DNA of 64,000 nt from Pseudomonas sp. UYIF39 (GTDB lineage Bacteria; Pseudomonadota; Gammaproteobacteria; Pseudomonadales; Pseudomonadaceae). The first letter of the stretch is position 1. The number at the start of each line of letters is the position of its first letter. A program made the position numbers and the translations under genes. This document shows positions 54,970-63,971 of this stretch, piece by piece. The stretch lies in contig NZ_JALBYU010000001.1 in assembly GCF_029963765.1 (NCBI RefSeq), positions 576,039-640,038 of the forward strand, in the 5' to 3' direction. The notes beneath the pieces are model-generated. The model ran no database searches, was not told the origin of the DNA, and saw only the letters and a program-made list of their open reading frames with translations.

Positions 54970-55577
54970 GCGAGCTCCTTCTGTGTTGCTAATTGGCCGG
55001 TGGTTGCTGTGCCGGGTTCACCCCAGCGCAGCGCGGTCCCGGCGTCGAGGCCGAACAAGTCGAGGACACGGCCAAGGCTGTGATCGACCATTTGCGAAAG
55101 GTTTTGCGGGCGGGCGTAAAAAGCCGGCACCGGCGGGGCGATGATTCCGCCCATCTCGGTGACGGCGGTCATGTTGCGCAGGTGGGCCAGGGTCAGCGGG
55201 GTTTCCCGGGCCATCAGCACTAGGGTGCGACGTTCCTTGAGGGTCACGTCGGCAGCGCGGCCGATCAGGCCCGATGAAGTCCCGTTGGCGATCTCCGCCA
55301 ATGTGCGCATAGAGCACGGCGCGACCACCATGCCCAGGCAACGGAACGAACCGCTGGCGATCCCGGCGGCCACGTCGTCGGCGCGGTGGTAATGGCTGGC
55401 CAGCGCCGTGACGTCCGCCAGTTTGTAGTCGGTTTCATGGGTCATGGTCAGCAACGCGGCACGGCTGATGATCAGGTGGCTTTCGATGTTCAGCTCGGCG
55501 AGCAACTCCAGCAGACGCACGCCGTAGATGAACCCCGACGCGCCGCTGATGCCGACCACCATGCGCTGGCGGTTCAT
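54966..55577 (-). CDS. ubiX: UbiX-type flavin prenyltransferase
   Basis: A 203-residue protein starting at 55577 (MNRQRMVVGISGASGFIYGV). The FMN-binding GISGASG, VAPCSMRTLAEIANGTSSGLIGRAADVTLKERR and LAHLRNMTAVTEMGGIIAPP are standard UbiX motifs. It makes the prenylated FMN that UbiD decarboxylases need. It overlaps the UbiD gene by 4 nt and the CobW gene by 4 nt, so all three are translated together. A housekeeping ubiX is expected elsewhere. Confidence 0.92.
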   Translation of the reverse strand: MNRQRMVVGISGASGFIYGVRLLELLAELNIESHLIISRAALLTMTHETDYKLADVTALASHYHRADDVAAGIASGSFRCLGMVVAPCSMRTLAEIANGTSSGLIGRAADVTLKERRTLVLMARETPLTLAHLRNMTAVTEMGGIIAPPVPAFYARPQNLSQMVDHSLGRVLDLFGLDAGTALRWGEPGTATTGQLATQKELA

Positions 55578-56959
55578 GACTGATAGCTCTTCAGCAGGTT
55601 GTGGGCACGTTCGACCACGTCCTGATCCAGTTGCGCCTTGATCCCGTCGAACCCCGAGCCGCGCGTGGCATCCAGCCCCATGCGCGAGGTGGTGCCGTTG
55701 ACCGAGGACGAGGGGTCCAGTGGACTGCCGGGCAAACCGTCGATGACGAAGATGTCCTGATGCGGCTGAAAATGGGTGGCCAACCCCCACAGCACCTGGC
55801 TGTCGTCGGTGATGTCGATGTCGCTGTCCACCGCGATTACGGTTTTCAGGTACGGGTCCCAACCGAGCAAGGCCAGCATGATCTGCCGCGCCTCGCCGTC
55901 GCGGCTTTGATCCAGCGCCACGTAGCAATGAAAGTGCGTCCCAGAGTTCGGGTAATGCACGGCGGTAACGGCGGGGAAACGCGCCTTGAGTTTCTCACTC
56001 ATTTCCGCTTCCCGTGGCAGCCGTGCCAGGGTCAGGTGTTCGGCGTAACGCCCGCCGACCACGTCGATCAGCCAGGCATTTTTGCGGCGCATCAGGGTGT
56101 CGATGCGCAGCACGTTATTGGTCGATCGGTCCGAGGAATAGCCACTGAATTCGCCGAACGGACCTTCCTCGGCATAGGCCGTCGGGTCGATGGCGCCTTC
56201 CAGCACGAACTCGGCATACGCGGGGACGCCGATGCCGTAACGCGGAGTCTTGACCAGTTCCAGCGGCGCACCGAACAGGCCGCCCGCCACCGAGCGTTCA
56301 TCGCTGCCGAAGGGCAACCGCGCGGCAGCGGCGAGCATGAACAGCGGATGCGCGCCGACCACCATGGCCACACGCAACTCTTCGCCACGTTCCCGAGCGG
56401 TTTGCAGCATGCGCCACAGGTGACCGCGCGAGTGCAGGCTGGTGGCAAGGGTCTGCCGGGCATGGCGCATCGAGCGGTGGTAGCTCATGTTGGCGATGCC
56501 GGTAACCGGGTCTTCAGCAATGATGATGGCGTTGGTAATGTAAGGGCCGCGATCACTGTCGAAATGCTTGAGCATCGGAAGCAACGCCAGGTCCACGGCT
56601 TCGCCTTCGAAGATTTCGTCGAGCACCGGTCCGGTTTCGACGTAGCGCGGCGGGATCGGGTTGTTGGCGCGAGCCTGGAAGGTTTCGTGCAACTGCTCCG
56701 GGGAAACACCGAAGATCCGCGCGATGCGGGTCCGGCACGCAAACAGGTTAGTCGCCACGGGTACGCCGAGTTGACCGACCTTTTCGCAGATCAACAACGG
56801 TTCGCGACCTTGGGTGGCCAGGGCGTCGACCAGGGCGGTGACGTCCTGATCGGCAGAGAGTTGTTCCTGAACAGTCAGCACATCGTCCGGGTATTGCCGG
56901 CGATAGGCGTCGATGAAATCGTGGAAATCCTGGGTGTCGCCGAGCGTAGAGAGGGTCAT
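55574..56959 (-). CDS. UbiD-family prenyl-FMN decarboxylase
   Basis: A 461-residue UbiD-type enzyme. The catalytic acid motif EEGPFGEFSGY (two Glu) is near residue 248-258, with GIANMSYHRSMRHARQTL and NSGTHFHCYVALDQSRD in place. UbiD enzymes reversibly decarboxylate aromatic or unsaturated acids. Being in a catabolic operon with two amidohydrolases, it is unlikely to be the ubiquinone enzyme; an aromatic or heteroaromatic acid is the probable substrate. Confidence 0.88.
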   Translation of the reverse strand: MTLSTLGDTQDFHDFIDAYRRQYPDDVLTVQEQLSADQDVTALVDALATQGREPLLICEKVGQLGVPVATNLFACRTRIARIFGVSPEQLHETFQARANNPIPPRYVETGPVLDEIFEGEAVDLALLPMLKHFDSDRGPYITNAIIIAEDPVTGIANMSYHRSMRHARQTLATSLHSRGHLWRMLQTARERGEELRVAMVVGAHPLFMLAAAARLPFGSDERSVAGGLFGAPLELVKTPRYGIGVPAYAEFVLEGAIDPTAYAEEGPFGEFSGYSSDRSTNNVLRIDTLMRRKNAWLIDVVGGRYAEHLTLARLPREAEMSEKLKARFPAVTAVHYPNSGTHFHCYVALDQSRDGEARQIMLALLGWDPYLKTVIAVDSDIDITDDSQVLWGLATHFQPHQDIFVIDGLPGSPLDPSSSVNGTTSRMGLDATRGSGFDGIKAQLDQDVVERAHNLLKSYQS

Positions 56960-57092
56960 GGTTTCACCTCGTAAAAAGCAGGCGCACAGGGCTGAGGGTG
57001 ACGTTCGATCGACAAGCCGTTGGCCTGCCGGTCGATCGAACGCCGGTTCATCTGTACGCCTGAAAGGTCGCTGTGCTCTTGTTTTAAAAAGC

Positions 57093-57998
57093 CTAGAGGT
57101 ACGTCGTAGTCAGACGAATGTCCGCCTCGATCAGGTCCTTGGGTGGGGGTGTCGGTTCGATGCCGCACAACCGGGCGATGTTGTTGCCCAGGTAGTCCTC
57201 AAGGTGATCTTCATCGATGCCCAACCCCTGCGGTGCCGGCGAACACAGCACTTCGAGTTCGCGCAACCACATGCCCGGTTCGTTCGGCGGTGAGTCGGTG
57301 CCGAAGACGATCTTGTTGCGCGGCAGATCCTTGGCGAACTCGACGATCCGGGACTGGAAGCACCAGCCGGATTCGCAATACACATTCGGCGTGTCCATGG
57401 CCATCCAGAACGCTTCGAAAGAGTAGTTGCCGCCGGTCTGGATGCCGAAGTGACCGATGATGAAGTTGACCATCGGGAATTCGCGGATGATCGGGTAGAA
57501 CATCGTCGGGATGGTGTACGGACCGTCACCCGTGTGGATCAGCACCACGATGTTGTACTTGGCGCAGACTTTCATCGCCGGCCGTAGCCAGTCCAGTGCC
57601 CTGTCGGGACGATAGCCGTGCATGTTGGCGTGCAGCTTGAGCATCTTGAAACCGTATTCCTTGATATGAAACTCCAGCTCTGCCGCACCGTTTTCCGGCC
57701 CCCAGCGCGGGTTGAAGTTGAAGTTGCCGATGAACCGATCCGGGTACTTCATGCACAGTTCGGCGATGTACGACATGTAGTCGCGCACGCCTTCGCGGCC
57801 CCGCCGGTTGCCGTCGCGATAACCGGTGTTGCCCGGTGGCGGCTGGATGAAGCCCATGTCGATGCGGCGCGGTTTACCGTTGATCATGTACGGGCCGTCC
57901 ATCAGTTTGAGCATGCGCTCGCCGGTAAACGGTTCGCCGGTGTGGCGCCAGGCCTCATCGACCAGGTTGGTGGGGTGCAGATGGGTATCGATAATCAT
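57093..57998 (-). CDS. Amidohydrolase-2 family enzyme with intact metal site
   Basis: A 301-residue TIM-barrel amidohydrolase of the group that includes ACMSD-like decarboxylases. The N-terminus has the metal pair DTHLHP (His6 and His8), then VVLIHTGDGPYTIP, FIIGHFGIQTGGNYSF and KIVFGTDSPPNEPG provide the remaining His and Asp. It may hydrolyse or decarboxylate a ring compound. The paralogue at 58003 precedes it by 4 bp. Between this gene and ubiD there are about 130 bp. Confidence 0.82.
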   Translation of the reverse strand: MIIDTHLHPTNLVDEAWRHTGEPFTGERMLKLMDGPYMINGKPRRIDMGFIQPPPGNTGYRDGNRRGREGVRDYMSYIAELCMKYPDRFIGNFNFNPRWGPENGAAELEFHIKEYGFKMLKLHANMHGYRPDRALDWLRPAMKVCAKYNIVVLIHTGDGPYTIPTMFYPIIREFPMVNFIIGHFGIQTGGNYSFEAFWMAMDTPNVYCESGWCFQSRIVEFAKDLPRNKIVFGTDSPPNEPGMWLRELEVLCSPAPQGLGIDEDHLEDYLGNNIARLCGIEPTPPPKDLIEADIRLTTTYL

Positions 57999-58002
57999 CG
58001 GT

Positions 58003-58932
58003 TCAACTCCTGGCCAGTTGGGTAGTGACAGGGCGCTTCAACTGCGCCTCGGCTTCGGACACGGAACGTGGCGGCGGGGTCGGTTCGAGGCCGATCATCC
58101 GTGCGGTGTTGTTGCCCAGGTATTCTTCGAGGGTGTCCTCGTCGAGATTCAGACCTTGCGGCGGCTCATGACAGAGCACTTCCAGCAGGCGCAGCCACAT
58201 GCCCGGCTCGTTCGGCGGGGTGTCGGTACCGAAGAGGATTTTGTGGGTTGGCAAGACCTTGGCGAATTCGACGATCCGCGATTGCAGGCACCAGCCCGAT
58301 TCGCAGTAGACGTTGGGTAGCTCCATCGCCCACTGCATCGGTTCGAACACATAGACACCGCCGGTCTGCACACCGAAGTGCGCCATGATGAAATCGACGT
58401 TAGGGAATTCCTTGATCATCGGCACCCATTCAGACGGGATGCTGTACGGCCCGTCGCCGGTGTGCAGTTTGACCGGAATGCCCAGCTCGGCGCATTTCTC
58501 GAAGGCCGGACGGACCCAGTCCAGCGCACGGTCCGGGCGATAGGCGTGCATGTTGGCCTGCATCTGGACCATCTTGAAGCCGTGTTCCTTGACGTAACGT
58601 TCAATCGCCTCGACACCGTTTTCCACGCCGCAGCGCGGGTTGTAGACGAAGCAGCCAATGAAGCGATCCGGGTACGTCTGGACCATCTTCAGCGTGTAAG
58701 CCATGTAGGCGTCGATGGACTCGCGGCCGCTGAGTTCGCCGTCGGTCCAGGTGTAAATGGTGTTGCCTTGTGGCGGCTGGATGAAGGCTTTGTCGATGCG
58801 GCGAGGTTTGCCGTTGACCATGTACGGGCCATCCATCATCTCCAGCAGACGCTCGCCGGTGAACGGGTCACCGTCATGCCTCCAGGCGAGGTCCACCAGG
58901 TCGGTGGGATAGCAACTGATATCGATGATCAT
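58003..58932 (-). CDS. Amidohydrolase-2 paralogue without the HxH motif
   Basis: A 309-residue protein, start at 58932 (MIIDISCYPTDLVDLAW). It is clearly paralogous to the next gene (shared YMxNGKPRRIDxxFIQPPxGNT, ANMHxYRPDRALDWxRPA patterns), but the metal pair H-L-H is replaced by S-C-Y (residues 6-8). The other ligands remain: LHTGDGPYSIPS, FIMAHFGVQTGG and FGTDTPPNEPG. It may be a non-catalytic partner of the intact paralogue, or use a different metal arrangement. It is first in the operon. Confidence 0.82.
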   Translation of the reverse strand: MIIDISCYPTDLVDLAWRHDGDPFTGERLLEMMDGPYMVNGKPRRIDKAFIQPPQGNTIYTWTDGELSGRESIDAYMAYTLKMVQTYPDRFIGCFVYNPRCGVENGVEAIERYVKEHGFKMVQMQANMHAYRPDRALDWVRPAFEKCAELGIPVKLHTGDGPYSIPSEWVPMIKEFPNVDFIMAHFGVQTGGVYVFEPMQWAMELPNVYCESGWCLQSRIVEFAKVLPTHKILFGTDTPPNEPGMWLRLLEVLCHEPPQGLNLDEDTLEEYLGNNTARMIGLEPTPPPRSVSEAEAQLKRPVTTQLARS

Positions 58933-59149
58933 TGAAGTCGATCTCCTGATAGCGGGGAAGGGAACCTTGCGGTTCGCAGCAGCCACGTCCCGAGCAATCG
59001 GCCATTTCTATGCGCACTGCTGCGCATTCCCTCGCCTGGTCGCACCCGGCTCGGGACGCTGGCTGCTTGGGGGGAAGTATTGGAAGGGGGGGAGGGGTTC
59101 GTACAATATTAATTGGGCGGGGTGTTGATATGTGTTCGATATGGGGCCA

Positions 59150-59212
59150 AAAGATCGCAGCCTTCGGCAGCTCCCTGTTTCTCTGTAGGAGCTGCCGAAG
59201 GCTGCGATCTTT
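59150..59212. repeat. REP-type inverted repeat
   Basis: Arms of 25 bp (starting AAAGATCGCAGCC and ending GGCTGCGATCTTT) enclose CTGTTTCTCTGTA. The core GGAGCTGCCGAAGGC is the common Pseudomonas REP sequence. It lies between convergent or end-to-end genes and may also stop transcription of the LysR gene. Confidence 0.8.
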
Positions 59213-59216
59213 AGAT

Positions 59217-60107
59217 CTATTCCAGCGTTTGCGCGACCAACTGCTTGATCACCTCAACCACCGGCGCTACCCGCTCGGCTTGCCCCGGTGGCCATACCGC
59301 ATACAGGTTGTAATGCGCCGGAATTTGCGCCACGTTCAGCTCTACCAAACGCCCCGCCCGCAACGCATCCGCCGCTAGCAACCCGCGCACCAGACCGGCG
59401 CCAACCCCGGCTTCGGCTGCTGCAATTAGGTTGGCCGCATTATCGAAAACCACCCGCGCATTCGGCTCGGTCGGCGCCATTGCTGCTGCATCCAGCCAGG
59501 GAATCCACGAGCGCCGCGTATACCCCAGCAGCGGTAATTCCAGCACCTGCGCCGGTGTAATTGGCACCTGCAACCCATGGCGCTCCAGCAGCGCCGGGGA
59601 TGCCACCGCAGTCACTCGATCACCGCAGATCTGGGTCATCTCGCAGTCTTCCCAATCGCCATACCCGTAGCGCAGCGCCAGGTCCACCCGCTCGAACGAG
59701 CTGCGATCCGAGCGCGGCATCGACAGCAATACCACTTCATGGTCAGGCAATAAATCGAGCAGTTCCGGTAGCCGTGGATTGAGCCAGCTCTGCGCCAGCT
59801 CGCTGTCGACATCCAGGGTTAGGCGTTGCGCGACGCTGCGGTTTTTCACCGAGGACAACGCCCGGTCGATTTGCGCCAGACCGTCGGACAGCACGCTGGC
59901 AAACAATTGCCCGGCATCGGTCAGGTTACTGCCGCCACCTTCGCGTACGAACAGCGGCTGGCCGATGAAGTCTTCCAGGCTGCGGATCTGCTGGCTGATA
60001 GCGCTGTGAGTCAGGTCGAGTTTGCGCGCGGCACTGGAGAAGCTTCCGCTGCGAGCGGCCTGGATGAATGCACTCATGGACTGCACCGACGGGTATCGCT
60101 TGTACAT
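59217..60107 (-). CDS. LysR-type regulator, GcvA-like
   Basis: A 296-residue regulator; the start at 60107 ([20 protein letters not shown]) follows the usual N-terminus. The helix-turn-helix is [20 protein letters not shown] and is followed by [16 protein letters not shown]. The effector half has [14 protein letters not shown] and [12 protein letters not shown], as in GcvA/AmpR-group proteins. It is divergent from the molybdenum hydroxylase genes with 118 bp between starts, so it probably controls them. Confidence 0.88.
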   Translation of the reverse strand: MYKRYPSVQSMSAFIQAARSGSFSSAARKLDLTHSAISQQIRSLEDFIGQPLFVREGGGSNLTDAGQLFASVLSDGLAQIDRALSSVKNRSVAQRLTLDVDSELAQSWLNPRLPELLDLLPDHEVVLLSMPRSDRSSFERVDLALRYGYGDWEDCEMTQICGDRVTAVASPALLERHGLQVPITPAQVLELPLLGYTRRSWIPWLDAAAMAPTEPNARVVFDNAANLIAAAEAGVGAGLVRGLLAADALRAGRLVELNVAQIPAHYNLYAVWPPGQAERVAPVVEVIKQLVAQTLE

Positions 60108-60225
60108 GCTGTTAGTCCTACTTACACAGGATGGCAGAAATCGTCGCTGGCCCGATTTTCCGCAGACTCCCAATAATCGGCGACCAGGCCTGCACAAAGA
60201 CGGGCCGCTCTCTTGGAGCCTGACA

Positions 60226-60690
60226 ATGATCGAATTCACGGTAAACGACGAACGACACGAGCTGGTAGAGACATCGCCCTCCATGCCCTTGTTATGGGTG
60301 TTGCGTGATCACTTGAAACTCACCGGCACCAAGTTCGGTTGCGGCATGGGCCTGTGCGGTGCCTGTACCGTGCACCTGGACGGTGTCGCAGTACGTTCCT
60401 GCCAACTGCCGGTTGCCGCCGTGGCGGGGCACCGCATCACCACCATCGAGGGCTTGTCGCCCACCGAACAGCATCCGCTGCAACTGGCCTGGGTTGCCGA
60501 AGATGTCCCGCAATGTGGTTACTGTCAATCCGGGCAGATCATGTCCGCGGCCGCGTTGCTCAACACCGGTGCGACCGTCACCGATGACTCGATCCGCAAC
60601 GCCATGTCCGGCAACGTGTGCCGCTGCGGCACTTACGGGCGAATCAATAAAGCCATCAAGCGCGCAGCTGCCGCGCCTAAGGAGGCGTGA
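60226..60690 (+). CDS. 2Fe-2S subunit of a molybdenum hydroxylase (IorA type)
   Basis: A 154-residue iron-sulfur subunit. The plant-type 2Fe-2S motif is [18 protein letters not shown] with a fourth Cys in SCQLP; the second cluster motif is [11 protein letters not shown] and [11 protein letters not shown]. The start at 60226 is chosen because [13 protein letters not shown] is the usual N-terminus. It transfers electrons from the Mo subunit encoded next (TGATG overlap). There is no FAD subunit gene, as in isoquinoline 1-oxidoreductase-type enzymes. Confidence 0.92.
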   Translation: MIEFTVNDERHELVETSPSMPLLWVLRDHLKLTGTKFGCGMGLCGACTVHLDGVAVRSCQLPVAAVAGHRITTIEGLSPTEQHPLQLAWVAEDVPQCGYCQSGQIMSAAALLNTGATVTDDSIRNAMSGNVCRCGTYGRINKAIKRAAAAPKEA

Positions 60691-62903
60691 TGACGTTTAT
60701 CGACGACACTCAGATCGAACTGCCGCGCCGTCTCTTTCTCAAGCAGGCAGCCACTGTTGCCGGCGGCCTGGCCATTGCGTTCTATCTGCCCTCAGGCATC
60801 GCCGCTACGGACCCGAAAGCACCTGCGCCTGCGGGTGATTTCGAGCCCAACGCCTGGGTTCGGGTATTGCCCGACGGCACGGTGAAACTGGTGGTGCACA
60901 AACACGATTCTGGCACAGGCACCCACACCGCATTGGCCGCTTGCGTGGCCGAGGAACTGGACGTCAACCCGATGACCGTGCAGGTTATATCGCCGGAAAA
61001 TCCGTTCTTTGAAACCTACATTCACCCGATATGGAAAGTCTTCTCGACGGGTGGCAGCACCAGTGTTTCGCTGGAATACGATCGACTGCGGATGGCCGGT
61101 GCCACGGCGCGCGCACTGCTCATCACTGCGGCGGCCAAGCAATGGAAAGTCAGTCCCGATAGTTGCACAACCGAAGAGGGCCGGGTGGTGCACTCCGCCA
61201 GCAAACGCAGCCTGGGTTACGGTGAGCTGGTGAGTGTTGCCGCGAAATTGCCAGCACCGGCCAAGATCACTCTGAAGGACCCGGCGCAGTTCAAGTACAT
61301 TGGCAAACTGCGGCAAAAGCGCGATGCGGCGGCCAAGGTTTGCGGGCGATTCAAATATAGCATCGACGTTGAGTTGCCCGAGATGCTGGTGGCGGTGATT
61401 CAGCGCACGCCGGTGGTCGGCGCCACGGTTGTCTCGGTGGATTCCAGTACGGCGTTGCAAGTACCGGGCGTGCGTAAGGTGATCGCGATTCCCGGCAGGG
61501 CTGATGTGCTCGGCGGCAATCAGGAAGGCGTCGCAGTGCTCGCGGACAACTACTGGGCCGCCCAACAGGGTCGTGCGTTGCTCAAGGTGCAATGGAGCGA
61601 TTCACCTTTGGCCGGTTTCGACAGCGATCAACTGGCGACGGCGCAAGCGGCGGCCATCCACGACAAGACTGCGCAACGAGTGTCAGCCATGGCGGTGGGA
61701 GACGTCAGCGCTCAATGGCCGAAAGCGGCGAAGCTGCTCGAGGCCGATTACCTCATGCCATACAAGGTGCAGAACCCGCTGGAACCGATCTGCATTACCG
61801 CCGAGGTGAAGAATAACGCCATCACCTACTGGGGCGGCGTTCAGGTGCCATCCTCGGCGCTGGAAGCTGCGCAAACGGTGTGCAAGATCGCCAAGGACAA
61901 GGTCACCATCAACGAGTTGGTGTCCGGTGGCAGCTTCGGGGCGCGGGAGGCCAAGTACTGGTTGTTCGAAGTGGCATACCTGGCGCAGCAGGCCAAGGTG
62001 CCAGTCAAGTTGATGAACAGCCGTGAAGACGAAATGCGTTCGCTGTTCATGCACCCGGCGACTCTGCATCGAGTCAAAGGTGCGCTGGATGCTCAGGGCA
62101 AACTCATGGCGTTGAAACTTGACGCTGTCTCACCGGCTTCGCCGGAACAGTGGGAACCAGGCTATTTCGAACGCCCCGACCACATGGACTACAGCACTAC
62201 CGAGGCTATCACCGCGTGGGACTTTGCTTATCGTCCTGCGAATCTGGACCTGGTCTGGGTCAGGCACGAAAGCAACGTGCCCAGCGGTTGGTATCGCTCC
62301 GTGAGTTTCATTCCAAATGTGTTTGCCGTCGAAAGTTTCATGGACGAATTGGCACACAGCTCGGGACAGGATCCGTTGGCCTGTCGCCTAGCCAACATGC
62401 AAGGCCGGCCCCGGCACGTCGCGGTGCTGAAGAACGCCGCCGAACGTGCCGGTTGGGGCCAGCCATTGCCGGAAGGGACAGCCTTGGGGATCGCCACCAA
62501 TCAGGGTTACACCAGCTTCATCGCGGTGGTCGCCAGACTTTCGAAAAAAGACGGTGTGATCAAGGTCGATAAGCTCACCTGCGTGGTCGATTGCGGCCTG
62601 GCGGTGTCGCCGGGCGGTGTCGAAGAGCAGATCTACGGCGGCTTGATGTGGGGCCTCGGCCACGCGCTGTTCGACCGCATGGACATCAAACAGGGCAGGG
62701 TGGTGCAGAGCAACTTCCATGATTACCGGGTGACCCGCATGTCGGACATGCCGGCGGTGGACATCTTGGTGCTGGACGGCGAGCCGAGCAAACCCGGTGG
62801 CGTCGGTGAACTGGGCAGCCCGTCGGTGGCCCCGGCCATCGCCAATGCCCTGTTCAGCCTGACCGGCGTACGCCAGCGCTCGACGCCACTGACCCTGGGA
62901 TAA
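60690..62903 (+). CDS. Tat-exported molybdopterin subunit of a two-subunit hydroxylase (IorB type)
   Basis: A 737-residue Mo subunit starting at 60690 (an overlapping GTG adds one residue). A twin-arginine signal PRRLFLKQAATVAGGLAIAF lies near residues 11-30, so the enzyme is exported folded with its partner. SGGSFGAREAKYWL corresponds to the Mo-cofactor loop, and the catalytic Glu is in GGVGELGSPSVAPAIA near the end. It is similar to isoquinoline 1-oxidoreductase beta and periplasmic aldehyde dehydrogenases. No cytochrome c partner is adjacent, so the electron acceptor is unknown. Confidence 0.88.
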   Translation: MTFIDDTQIELPRRLFLKQAATVAGGLAIAFYLPSGIAATDPKAPAPAGDFEPNAWVRVLPDGTVKLVVHKHDSGTGTHTALAACVAEELDVNPMTVQVISPENPFFETYIHPIWKVFSTGGSTSVSLEYDRLRMAGATARALLITAAAKQWKVSPDSCTTEEGRVVHSASKRSLGYGELVSVAAKLPAPAKITLKDPAQFKYIGKLRQKRDAAAKVCGRFKYSIDVELPEMLVAVIQRTPVVGATVVSVDSSTALQVPGVRKVIAIPGRADVLGGNQEGVAVLADNYWAAQQGRALLKVQWSDSPLAGFDSDQLATAQAAAIHDKTAQRVSAMAVGDVSAQWPKAAKLLEADYLMPYKVQNPLEPICITAEVKNNAITYWGGVQVPSSALEAAQTVCKIAKDKVTINELVSGGSFGAREAKYWLFEVAYLAQQAKVPVKLMNSREDEMRSLFMHPATLHRVKGALDAQGKLMALKLDAVSPASPEQWEPGYFERPDHMDYSTTEAITAWDFAYRPANLDLVWVRHESNVPSGWYRSVSFIPNVFAVESFMDELAHSSGQDPLACRLANMQGRPRHVAVLKNAAERAGWGQPLPEGTALGIATNQGYTSFIAVVARLSKKDGVIKVDKLTCVVDCGLAVSPGGVEEQIYGGLMWGLGHALFDRMDIKQGRVVQSNFHDYRVTRMSDMPAVDILVLDGEPSKPGGVGELGSPSVAPAIANALFSLTGVRQRSTPLTLG

Positions 62904-62909
62904 GCCGCC

Positions 62910-63809
62910 ATGGACTTGCGCTTGCTGCGGTACTTCATGGCCCTGGCTGAAGAGCTGCACTTCGGCCGGGCGGCCACGCGGTTGCACATTTGTCAGCCGC
63001 CGCTTAGCCAGCAGATTCGTCTGTTGGAAGAGGAGCTAGGTACGCCGTTGTTCGAGCGCAGCCATCATCGGGTCGAGCTGACGGCGGCCGGGGCGATGCT
63101 CAAGGAACAGGCGCCGCTAGTGTTCGAACAACTGAATCGCGCGCTTGATCTGACTCGTCAGACCGGTCGCGGCCAGTTGGGAGAATTGGAAATCGGCATG
63201 ATCAGTTCGGTGATGGTCGGGGTACTCCCTCGGGCGTTACACCTGTTTCGCGAGCGCTATCCGCAGGTCACCTGGCGTCTGCATGAAATGACGCCGGCTG
63301 CACAGGTCATGGCATTGAAGGAGAAACGCATCGATGCATGTGTATTCAGGGTAGGCTATGACGATCCGCAGTTGCGCAATGAACTGCTGATCTACGAGCC
63401 GATCCGGGTGGTGATGCCCGTTGATCATCCGTTGGCCAGACGCGAAAGCCTGGCGCCTTCGGACCTAGCGCAGGAACCATTCGTGGCGTTGGAACTCAAG
63501 CAGTCGCGGTTTGCCGATTTTCTCTACCAGTGCTGCATCAAGGCGGGATTTACGCCGCAGATTCGTCAGCAGGTGATCGAGGTTCAGACCTTACTCAGTC
63601 TGGTGCGGGCCGGTTTCGGTGTGGCGCTGCTGCCAGCGTCCATCGAACAGATGGCGCCAGCCGGGCTGGTGTTTCGTCGCCTGACACCGGCATTGCCGGA
63701 AGTGCCGCTATACGCCACTTACCGCGCGGACGATGACTCGCCGGTGCTCAAGCTGTTTCTTGATACGTTGCGCGAGTTAGTCCTCGAGGAAGGGGGTGGT
63801 CGAACTTAA
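62910..63809 (+). CDS. LysR-type regulator, CatM/BenM-like
   Basis: A 299-residue regulator following the Mo subunit gene by 6 bp. HTH: HFGRAATRLHICQPPLSQQI, then LEEELGTPLFERSHHRVELT. The effector domain has GMISSVMVGVLPRALHLF and RAGFGVALLPAS. CatM/BenM relatives respond to aromatic ring intermediates. Its position suggests autoregulation together with the hydroxylase genes. Confidence 0.88.
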   Translation: MDLRLLRYFMALAEELHFGRAATRLHICQPPLSQQIRLLEEELGTPLFERSHHRVELTAAGAMLKEQAPLVFEQLNRALDLTRQTGRGQLGELEIGMISSVMVGVLPRALHLFRERYPQVTWRLHEMTPAAQVMALKEKRIDACVFRVGYDDPQLRNELLIYEPIRVVMPVDHPLARRESLAPSDLAQEPFVALELKQSRFADFLYQCCIKAGFTPQIRQQVIEVQTLLSLVRAGFGVALLPASIEQMAPAGLVFRRLTPALPEVPLYATYRADDDSPVLKLFLDTLRELVLEEGGGRT

Positions 63810-63810
63810 A

Positions 63811-63915
63811 AGGAGCTGCCGAAGGTTCGGGCCGCGTTCGGGCGATCTTTTGATCTTGCCCCAGACCTTTATCAACCGTCACACGATCGCAGGCTGCGAT
63901 AGCTCCTACACCGAC
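63811..63915. repeat. REP-type sequences at the end of the window
   Basis: GGAGCTGCCGAAGG at 63812 and GATCGCAGGCTGCGATAGCTCCTACA near 63886 are parts of Pseudomonas REP elements in inverted order. Confidence 0.65.
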
Positions 63916-63945
63916 CGCGTAGCGGGCGTTATATCGATGTGGATA

Positions 63946-63971
63946 TGTAGTGGTCAACTGATCCCGGACAC
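63946..63971 (+). mobile_element. IS-like end entering from the right
   Basis: It begins TGTAGTGGTC and ends CCGGACAC; 22 of 26 positions match the solo end at 25.2 kb (opposite orientation). The body of the element would lie beyond the window. Confidence 0.4.

Noticed and set aside
55601..56974. 457-codon open frame on the plus strand
   Set aside because: It is the mirror of the UbiD gene, caused by high third-position GC.
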